Assembly: GCA_015680685.1 (NCBI GenBank) | Contig: MNCI01011933.1 | Coordinates: 47,508 to 75,157, forward strand | Length of the DNA: 27,650 bases | Direction of reading: 5' to 3' | DNA from: Gnetum montanum | Lineage: Eukaryota > Streptophyta > Gnetopsida > Gnetales > Gnetaceae | In this document: in pieces, positions 20,790 through 27,650 of the stretch | How positions within the stretch are numbered: the first letter of the stretch is position 1 | How the letters are laid out: every line of letters begins with the position of its first letter | Notes under the pieces: model-generated | What the model saw: the letters and a program-made list of their open reading frames with translations, nothing else | What the model was told of the DNA's origin: nothing | The model's database searches: none | Position numbers and translations under genes: made by a program

Positions 20790-21899
20790 ACTCATTGGGG
20801 AGAGTTGAAAATTCTTGACAAATTCAAACAAGAGCCCTTTGAGCTGAAAACATTACTAGTTGGAATGGAATATGTATTTTTGAAGAATGGGAAGCTAGTT
20901 ATAATCAATGTAAAACTTGCTTCAGAATAGAAGAAGATGTTGAAAGTAGTTGGAAGACAGTCAACAACTTTTGCTTGCTTATATCTTGAACTCATAGGGA
21001 TGGATCCTATGATATGCTAGCATCACATTTACACCACTCTGATCATGAAGCCAAAATGATAGCCACATAAGCATTTGAACCCCAAACTGAAGTAGATCGT
21101 CAAGGAAGAAATCAAGAAACTCCTCAAGGTTGGGTTCATCTATCCCATTACAGATAGCAAGTGGGTTAGCCCACTCGTAATTGTGCCAAAGAAAGGTGGC
21201 AAGTGGTAGGTCTGCATCGATTTCAAGCTGTTGAATATGGAAACATTCAAGGATCACTTTCCATTGTCATTTTTTAACCAGGTGCTTGATACAATATCTG
21301 GGCATTGCTACTACAATTTTTTAAATGGTTATAGTGGCTATAACCAAATTCAAATTGCACCAAAAGAACAAGCAAAGACAACATTCATGAGTCCCTAGGG
21401 GACTTTTGCATATCATAAGATGTCGTTTGGTCTATGCAATGCCCCTGCCATATTCCAATACCTAGTCTTGAGAATTTTTCAACAGTAGATTGGTAGTGGT
21501 GTGGAAGTCTTCATGGATGACTTCTCCACCTATTGAGCTACATTTGAGCAAGCCCTAGATTGCCTTGAGCAAGTGCTAAAATAATGTGTTGAAACTAACT
21601 TACAGCACAATTAGCAAAAGAGTCATCTCATGATCTAGGAGGGCATTGTATTAGGGCATAGAATCTCACAAGTAGGAATTGAGGTAGACCCAAAGAAAAT
21701 AAGGGTCATCCAAGGAATAACTCGCTAACCAGAATTAGTTAAAGATGTTTGATCATTCCTTGGACATACTGGCTACTACCAGCGATTCATAGAGAATTTC
21801 TCTAAGATCATAAAACCATTAGTCGAGCTAACAAAGAAAGTTGCTCCTTTTTTTTGGACTGCAAAATGTGAAAAAACATTCCAACAATTGAAATAGAAG
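20790..21899 (+). pseudogene. Reverse transcriptase of element B, catalytic Asp lost
   Basis: Recognisable blocks are ELKILDKFKQ and a PR-RT tether, EEIKKLLKVGFIYPI, WVSPLVIVPKKGGKW, FLNGYSGYNQIQIAP, FAYHKMSFGLCNAPAIFQ, VEVFMDDFSTY, VLGHRISQVGIEVDPKKI and SFLGHTGYYQRFIENFSKI. Motif A normally reads LDGYSGYNQI; here the catalytic Asp is Asn (AAT at 21324-21326, from GAT). The FMDD box at 21510-21521 keeps both Asp. Stops include TAG 21397-21399 for the Trp of the usual PWGT. RT copies element RNA into DNA; this copy cannot be functional. Confidence 0.85.
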
Positions 21900-22376
21900 C
21901 TTGTAAAAACTCTAATCCTACAAGCACCTGAGTGATCCAAGCCATTCCATATCATGATGAATGCATCAAATTATGCTTTGGGAGCTATGTTGATGTAGTT
22001 AGATGACAAGAAACATCCATACTACATCCACTACACCAGCCAAAGCATTGTGGGTGTACAACTAAACTACATCACTATAGAAAAAGAATTGATGGCGATG
22101 GTGTTTGATCTAGAGAAGTTCAGGCATTATGTGCTTAGATACAAGGTGTTTGTGCACACAAAACATAATGTCATTTGCTTCCTAATGAATAAGCCAATGA
22201 TGAGCCCCTCATGTCCTATAGTGGTTGGTGATCTTGTAGGAATTCGATCTCACGATGGTACATCGAAAGGGCATTGAGAATGTGGTCGCTGATCACTTGT
22301 CTTAGTTGCGATGGGATGACAAAGAGGAAGAAAGCCTATTATCTTATACATTTTATAATGAACTCCTCTTTGTTAT
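21900..22376 (+). pseudogene. RNase H of element B, split by a solo LTR at its end
   Basis: Words in order: KPFHIMMNASNYALGAML, HPYYIHYTSQSI, LNYITIEKELMAMVFDLEKF, RHYVL, KVFVHTKHN, then after a frameshift (between about 22190 and 22235) FDLTMVHRKGIENVVADHLS. The expected Asp in the family's VHTDH appears as Lys (VHTKH), another lost acidic site. The frame runs into the solo LTR at 22377 and resumes after it at about 23164. RNase H would remove the RNA strand after reverse transcription. Confidence 0.8.
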
Positions 22377-23158
22377 TGATGAGCCGCGATATCGCGTACG
22401 CGATATCGCATCCTGTCTCATCTTCTATAAATAAGAGGCGGTGCCCTTGGTGTCAAGGCAGTAAGACTTAGACCCTTAGCCAAAATCTTGCAGTTTTATT
22501 AGTCCAAAGTTAGAATAATTTCTATGTGCCTGCAGTAGGAGTCATAGGGTGAACGGATCTTTATTCAAGTAATTTATACCTAAGCACACATTTGTGTATG
22601 GCAATAAAGAAAAACTTTATGATAAACCTTACAACATACAGATTAAGCTAATTATTAATTAATTATTTTTGAATGTTTAATGCTTTCCTAGCTAATTAAT
22701 CTCTCTCTTAATCTTCTACTTTCTTAGTTAAGTACACTCAGTACGAGCGCTTCGAGCATGCGTGTAGCGCTTGGTAACCCAATAACGATTAGTGTTTGGT
22801 AATCCCAGTAGTGTTGCACTAGTTCAGGATGTGTATGGAAAGTGGAAATGGATACTAGTGTTAGGAACATTTAGAACTTAGTTAATGAATAGTTAATGTA
22901 AGTTAGTCACTTAGTTCTCTCTCCCTTTCCTTTATTAGCATAAGACATAAAAAATATAAAAGCTATAAAAATCATATACCTCAAGCTTACTTAACCATAC
23001 AACCATGACAATACAAGTAAGTTTGGGAAGACAACGATTGATTAACCTTGAGTGTTCCATTAAGGCGCATAAGCACTTAGTCCTTGGAGTTTGACTGGAT
23101 CGCACGTGAAACGCTCGTATTCATATGGTTGAGTGTAGAGGTACCTTGCCACTCATCA
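22377..23158 (+). mobile_element. Solo LTR E nested in element B
   Basis: 782 bp, TGATGAGCCG...ACTCATCA, with no PBS after it, so a solo LTR. Flanks are GTTAT (22372-22376) and ACTAT (23159-23163); they differ by two transitions, so they may be decayed copies of one 5-bp duplication. Removing the LTR plus one flank keeps B's polyprotein frame open across the junction, which supports the boundaries. It has a perfect 24-bp palindrome (22386-22409), TATAAATAAG at 22426, AATAAAG near 22601, the TTGGTAA doublet at 22771 and 22796, and the U5 end with CATATGGTTGAGTGTAGAGG. The close relative is solo LTR A. Confidence 0.88.
22386..22409. promoter_or_regulatory. Perfect 24-bp CpG-rich palindrome in U3 of LTR E
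   Basis: Half-arm GCGATATCGCGT followed by its exact complement, with six CpGs, 16 bp upstream of TATAAATA. LTR A has two such palindromes at the same place. A dimeric DNA-binding protein site is a plausible but untested reading. Confidence 0.8.
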
Positions 23159-23163
23159 ACTAT

Positions 23164-24482
23164 GGTTGTAACTGAACAAATGCCCAATGAGCCAAAATGC
23201 TATGATAACATTCTCACCTATCTTCTCACTCAGGAGATGCCATAAGGGTTGGACCATTGAAAGAAATAGCAGTTTCTTCACTAGGTAAAGCATTTCATGG
23301 AAATCAATGGACACCTCTACAAGGTGTGCACTGATGGCCTAGTTTGTTGGTGTGTCCCTGATGCTAATTAATTACACATTCTCCAAGATGCTCATGAAGG
23401 TCCTTGTGAAGAACACTATGCTGGGAGATGCACAACCATTAAAATCCTAATGGTAGGGTACTATTGGCCAACACTCTTTAGGGATTCCCATCATTATGTC
23501 CACTCTTGTGAATGATGCAAATGAGATGGTGGAATGACTACTTAAATGGAGAAACCTCAATAATGGATTCAGCCGCTGGAACCATTTAACATTTGGGGCA
23601 TTGATTTCATGGGTCCCATCACATTCATGTCAAATGGAAAGGTGTACATCATAGTCATTGTTAACTATTGTATGAAATGGGTAGAAGCAGCAACCATCAT
23701 CAACTATACATCCTCTACTGCTACTAAGTTTGTACAACAAAATGTTGTAAGCAAGTTTGGTGTGCCACATGCATTAATTTTTGATAATGGAACTCATGTT
23801 ACAAGTACTACTTTTTGGAAGCTCATGCAACAGTTGGGGGTTGAACATAAACTCACAGTACCTTACCATCCCCAAGCTAATGGTCAAGCTAAGAGTACCA
23901 ATAAGGAAATCACAAGGATACTAACAAGAACTGTTAACAAGTATAGGAAGGACTAGAACACAAAACTGAATGATGCCCTTTGGGCCTACTGCTCAACTTG
24001 GAAAACTTCCTATAGGCTACTCTACCTATGAGCTTGTGTATAGCAAACTACCAATACTTCCTATTCAATCTGAACTCCATACACTTTCAACAGCTTATGA
24101 CCTTGACCTTGACTTGAGTCTAGCCCAAGAAGAATGATTGATGAATCTCAACTTGCTAGACGAAAATCGATTAATGATCCTATCATATAATGAGTTTCAC
24201 AAGGCCTATAACAAAAAGCGTCATGACCTAAAAATTAGAAGAGTTAAATTTCAACTAGGAGACAAGGTTTTTTACTAGAATCCCACATATGTACCTCAAC
24301 GAACTAAGTTCCAAACGTTGTGGGAAGGACCTTACATTATTTACGAGACTTTTCCTTCTGGGGCCATGATTATCTATAAACCTGAGAGTCCAAACAAGAA
24401 ATAGCTGGTCAACATCCAAAAAATTAAACCCTTCCATGAGCATATGCCAGCTAAGACAACAAGCATCTCATTAGATGGATAA
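23164..24482 (+). pseudogene. Integrase of element B, catalytic Glu lost
   Basis: The zinc-binding part is HX6H at 23393 and 23414, then 30 residues to CX2C at 23507 and 23516 (a TGA lies between the Cys). The core has Asp in WGIDFMGP (23603), Asp in IFDNGTH (23783) and, exactly 35 residues later, Lys (AAG at 23891-23893) in NGQAKSTNKE where the DD35E Glu belongs. After a frameshift near 24000 the C-terminal part reads VYSKLPILPI, NKKRHDLKIRR, FQLGDKVFY, TLWEGPYIIYETF and HEHMPAK to a TAA at 24480-24482. Integrase inserts element DNA into the host; E-to-K would abolish catalysis. Confidence 0.85.
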
Positions 24483-24909
24483 CCACTCTTCATATTTCAA
24501 ATCTCCTCCTTCCAACTTAGTCGCGGGGGAGATAGCCAACTATGCTAATTATTTAAGTGGCTCCTTAGTTTTTCAATATTTTTTTTACAACTTTTTGTTT
24601 TATACATTCTTTATTTTACATCTTTTTGTTTTCATGTTATAAATCTTTTCTAATTTTTGTTTTATGCCATCGTTAGTACATTTGATATTTCTTGAATATT
24701 TTACACTTTCTTTTATTTTTATTTTTTGTTCTATTTGATTTGATTTTCTAACTTTTTGTTAATAAGTGCTAGGTACAATGGTAATGCGTTACCTGATGAT
24801 GGTATGTACTATTTTTTTTATCATTTTATTGTTGGTGTCTAGTTTCTAGCTTTGAATTTTGTTACAAATAATTAGGACATGGTTTCTTTTCATGTAATGG
24901 GTAGTGAGT
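24483..24909 (+). other. Untranslated 3' region of B
   Basis: The purine-rich GTCGCGGGGGAGATAG (24521-24536) lies 39 bp after the pol stop. T-rich DNA with many TTTTTGTTTT-like runs follows for about 370 bp. A purine tract would normally abut the 3' LTR, but no TGATGA start follows here, so this G run may be an internal motif and the true tract may be elsewhere. The next LTR start is at 24910, of a different subfamily. Confidence 0.55.
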
Positions 24910-25730
24910 TGATGAATCATGGTTTTCAGGGACTGTGTATACTAGGCCCTGTATACACGGCCTTGTTTATGCTAGCCTATAAATAAGCGCACACTCATTG
25001 CACTTAGGTACCTTTTCAGTTAGTTGTAGCGAAGCTCTTATAGTTTGTTTCTGTAGGAGTTAGATTATTTTTCCAAGTGCATGCCCACAGTGTGATGCTT
25101 GTAATTGTACGGAACCTTTATTCGAGTGTGACGTACTTGGACACGTACATGATCAGCAATAAAGATCGAGATTACTTCATCATTGCAACATTCACTTAGT
25201 TTTAATTATTTAATTGTTGTGATTAATTATTATTGTTATTTATTGTTTTCTTAGTTAATGTTTCTTTACCATCATTTACTATTCTTGTTGTTAACTGCAG
25301 AATCAGTATGACTTAATCACGAGCATTTAAGTGTGACTACTTGGTAACCTAGTAGCGTACCTAGGATCTATCCTTGGTAATCCCAGTAGTAGTCGTGCAC
25401 GAGGTCCAAGATGTGTACGGATGATTAAGGAACAGATGTTCATCGCAGTTAGGTTAGTTTAGACTTCATTTCCTATTACTCATTAGCTTAATCAATATTA
25501 TTTTCCATTGTCTCTAGGAGTAGCACTAATTTAGGATCACATCATACGCCTCACTTTGGACTAAACCATACGTGACAAAGAAAATACTAGTCCAGGTGGG
25601 AAGATAACGAACTACGATCGACGTGTAACTATCTAGATACCACAACTAGCCTGTCCACAAAGTTTGACCGGATCATGTGTGAATGCTCGTATTCGTATGG
25701 TTGAGTGTAGGAGTACCTAGCCACTCATCA
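24910..25730 (+). repeat. 5' LTR of element C
   Basis: 821 bp, TGATGAATCA...ACTCATCA. U3 has an inverted repeat GTGTATAC (24935-24942) / GTATACAC (24951-24958) and GGCC-flanked words, then TATAAATAAG at 24978. AATAAAG lies near 25159. The TTGGTAA doublet is at 25341 and 25374. The U5 end carries CGTATGGTTGAGTGTAGGAG. It differs clearly from B's 5' LTR, so it is not simply B's partner. Confidence 0.85.
24978..24985 (+). promoter_or_regulatory. TATA box of element C
   Basis: CCTATAAATAAGCGC lies about 20 bp after the U3 inverted repeat, in the same arrangement as the other LTRs. Confidence 0.65.
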
Positions 25731-25731
25731 T

Positions 25732-25749
25732 TGGCGTCATTGTCGGGGA
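25732..25749 (+). other. Primer-binding site of C (tRNA-Asp-like)
   Basis: TGGCGTCATTGTCGGGGA matches the complement of the plant tRNA-Asp 3' end at 15 of 18 positions. All three differences are C-to-T or G-to-A transitions. It starts one base after the LTR end. Confidence 0.85.
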
Positions 25750-25869
25750 TGGTGCTAGTTATTTAGATTAGTTACATCATACAAGATTACTGTAACAAAG
25801 CCCTGATGATATATCTTTCAGAAAAATAATAATAATAATTGTAATTAAATCACACATAAATTTACAACC

Positions 25870-27650
25870 ATGTCTCTCCTACAAGACTATAATAATGCTA
25901 CATCCAGTGAGGCAGTTCATTGGAGGACCAATGAATATTATGACAATGAAGATTGGAGTACACAACCTGAGGTGGGGATTTCTTATAAACATAAACGAAG
26001 ACAACATCATCTCAACACATAAAAGCATAACTTGATGATGATGAACCCCTACTGGCCACTACAAGCTTAATGGAAATACAAGAGGCTGTTCGAATAGCCC
26101 GTAGGCATCGTAAGGAAAGTTGTCTACCCGTGCTTAATTTAAACAACTTTTCCAAGTTTTCAGGAGGCTATGATTCAGATCCACAACAACATTTACAAGC
26201 CTTCTATGATGCCTATACATGGAACAATATTGATAATGGATGGCAAAAACTTAAGCTCTTTCCTCTGACACTCATTGGCCAAGCAAAAGTATGGTATAGG
26301 TCATTAAAACCAAAATCAATTTGACGTTGGTTGACAATGGTAGAAATTTTCTATGAAAGATATCAAACCTATGCAAGAGTGTCAACCTTGAGGAGGCAAA
26401 TCCAAGAATGGAAACAAGCACAACATGAACCCTTGGACATGGCCTTAGAAAGATATTATGCACTGTTAAACAACTGCCCAGGCCATGGGTTCTTCAAGGA
26501 AAGGCTAATGTACCATATCATAGATGGACTCCATAATGAAACAAGGGAGACCCTAGGGATGTACACCTGAGGTCAACTATATGAGCTACGGACCCATCAA
26601 CTCCAAGAGCTTATTAAGCGGATAGAAAAAGAAGAAGGAGAAATAACTAAATGGGAGAATGTTGAAAGTTCTCAACAGGACCAAAATCTTAAAATAACAA
26701 GGGTCCATGATCATGAAGAAGAGAAATGAACTCAATTCAAGGAGGTGGAATCATCTTTGCCAATCCTACAATTACTAGGTGAAATTGAGGCAAAGATCAA
26801 TAAGATGATGGACTGGGTACATAAGAGATGTGGAGAATATACCAACATTATTAGAGTAAGAACTATGCCAAATCAAGAAATAGGACAAGACACCACACAA
26901 CAATCAAAAAAAGGGTAGAAGAGAATAAGGATAGGAACTCAACTGCCAATCATACGTATCAATGTAATATCTGCTTATACGATCACCCCAAAGGTCAATG
27001 TCCAATCTTGTCACATTTACATGAGCATTGGGGGGAATTTTACATCCAAAGTTTGTACAAAAATACTGTGTCCAACAACAATGGCAAAAACCTTAGTCGT
27101 GGGGGAGGCCACCGCCAACTGGACCATACCCTTCGTATGTCCCAGCGCCAACTGCTTATTATGTTCAACACCCTGTTTCTCCAACAAGATCAGCATCCTC
27201 TACCTCACCTCATCATTTTCATTCTCCCGAGTACTATCCACCCATGTCCTCTCCAACAAGATCACCACCTCATGTGCCTTACACTTCTCCTCAACCTCAA
27301 TATTCTCATACTTCATCCCCTTCTACATCACCACCAACTATGCCAGAAGATTTTGCACCATAGTGCCAACCCACAAACGTTACTTGTGCTACTACTGTCA
27401 ACAACAGTGGAGGTCCTTCACAACATTGAAGGTGTCCCTTCTTTAGATGTGACCATTGAAAGGGACGCCACAGTTCAAAAACCACTACATCCACCACCTC
27501 AACACAAATCCAACACTATGGTGCATCTTCCTCTTCGAACCTAATGCCTCCTGTTACTCTATCAAGGCCAACAATCAACACTCCAACCACCATGGGGCCC
27601 AATGAATATTGCCACATGGGGAGACATGTTGATCCTTGCATACCATCTTA
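25870..27650 (+). pseudogene. gag: gag of element C, decayed and truncated by window end
   Basis: ATG 25870 starts MSLLQDYNN and NEYYDNEDWSTQPEVGISY, which matches D's gag start region. The long Arg/Ser-rich block of D is missing. After a frameshift, LDDDEPLLATTSLM leads into the gag domain (FSGGYDSDPQQHLQAFYDAY, KLKLFPLTL, VWYRSLKPKS, PLDMALERYYALLNNC, HIIDGLHNETRE). TGA stops lie at 26322-26324 (probably from CGA) and 26568-26570. In another frame the knuckle CNICLYDHPKGQC (26963-27001) is followed by HLHEHW. In a third frame (about 27097-27363) lies a Pro/Ser/Tyr-rich tail (SWGRPPP, GPYPSYVPAP, RSPPHVPYTSP), and CPFFR near 27436 marks the end region seen in D. Three frames mean at least two indels. 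Confidence 0.8.

Larger units (their letters stand above)
16417..24909 (+). mobile_element. Element B: Athila-like Ty3/gypsy retrotransposon, inactive, 3' LTR not seen
   Basis: Plus-strand order: 5' LTR 16417-17288, PBS 17290-17307, gag from 17764, PR about 20000-20430, RT about 20790-21640, RNase H about 21900-22376, nested solo LTR 22377-23158, integrase 23164-24482, untranslated DNA to 24909. PR-RT-RH-IN order defines Ty3/gypsy; the tRNA-Asp-like PBS and gag type point to Athila/Tat. All genes carry stops and frameshifts. A matching B-type 3' LTR is absent. At 24910 a clearly different LTR (element C) begins, so B was probably interrupted by C, with its end outside the window. TTTAG (16412-16416) is the left target candidate. 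Confidence 0.85.
24910..27650 (+). mobile_element. Element C: Athila-like retrotransposon, 5' part (runs off window)
   Basis: 5' LTR 24910-25730, PBS 25732-25749, leader, and a gag from 25870 that is still running at the window end. Its leader (ATGGTGCTAGTTAT after the PBS), U5 (GACTAAACCATA, GACAAAG, CTAGTCCA, GGTGGGAAGA) and gag are closest to D, in the opposite orientation. Its PBS is the least decayed of the three. The pol genes, if present, lie to the right of the window. Confidence 0.85.

Noticed and set aside
24910-25730. Reading this LTR as the 3' LTR of element B
   Set aside because: Its U3 and TATA-proximal palindromes differ from B's 5' LTR, and it is followed by its own PBS and gag. 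A shared-LTR recombinant remains possible and is listed as a finding.
27008-27544. Two overlapping plus-strand open frames (27008-27544, 27021-27446)
   Set aside because: From about 27097 the frame that matches the proline-rich tail of D's gag is the third one. These two are open only because the region is rich in C and A and poor in stops.

Overview
This window looks like intergenic DNA from a large, repeat-rich land-plant genome. It is AT-rich and shows no intact host gene, rRNA, tRNA or CRISPR array. Almost everything I can identify is a decayed LTR retrotransposon. The Ty3/gypsy parts read like the Athila/Tat branch: the primer-binding sites resemble the 3' end of plant tRNA-Asp, gag carries a compact Cys-His knuckle, and the polymerase order is PR-RT-RH-IN. 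A gymnosperm or another plant with a very large genome would fit, but the sequence does not settle the species.

Layout. Positions 1-7582 are mostly unassigned AT-rich DNA. They hold a (TC)n tract, a possible decayed intron-containing gene on the minus strand (1457-2420), one copy of a dispersed repeat (about 2715-3345), an old tandem duplication (3961-4390) and an unidentified plus-strand frame (5482-5886). A Ty1/copia-like polypurine tract and 3' LTR follow (7568-9669). That LTR is split by a solo gypsy LTR (7704-8663) with a perfect 5-bp target duplication. Fragments of a minus-strand Ty3/gypsy pol (element F) lie at 9670-10043 and 16295-16416. Between them sits element D (10044-16294, minus), which has two LTRs, a PBS and a 765-codon gag frame but no recognisable pol. 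Element B (16417 to about 24909, plus) has a 5' LTR, PBS, gag, PR, RT, RNase H and integrase, all disabled. A solo LTR (22377-23158) lies between its RNase H and integrase. Element C (24910 to beyond 27650, plus) contributes a 5' LTR, PBS and gag before the window ends.

Relationships. Six LTRs (two from D, one each from B and C, and two solo) share TGATGA...TCATCA ends, a conserved U5 end containing a GGTACC-like block, a TATAAATA box and a duplicated TTGGTAA motif. Immediately upstream of the TATA box each subfamily carries a different palindromic or inverted-repeat motif. The nesting implies an order: F is oldest; the copia element, D and B (with C next to it) interrupted it; the two solo LTRs inserted into their hosts later.

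Nothing here appears able to move by itself: the frames contain many stops and frameshifts, and two catalytic acidic residues are lost in B. I found no clear new biological system. The items most worth checking are the fast-changing palindromic U3 module, the gag-only element D, and a coding-like segment shared by D's pol-less part and the 3-kb region.
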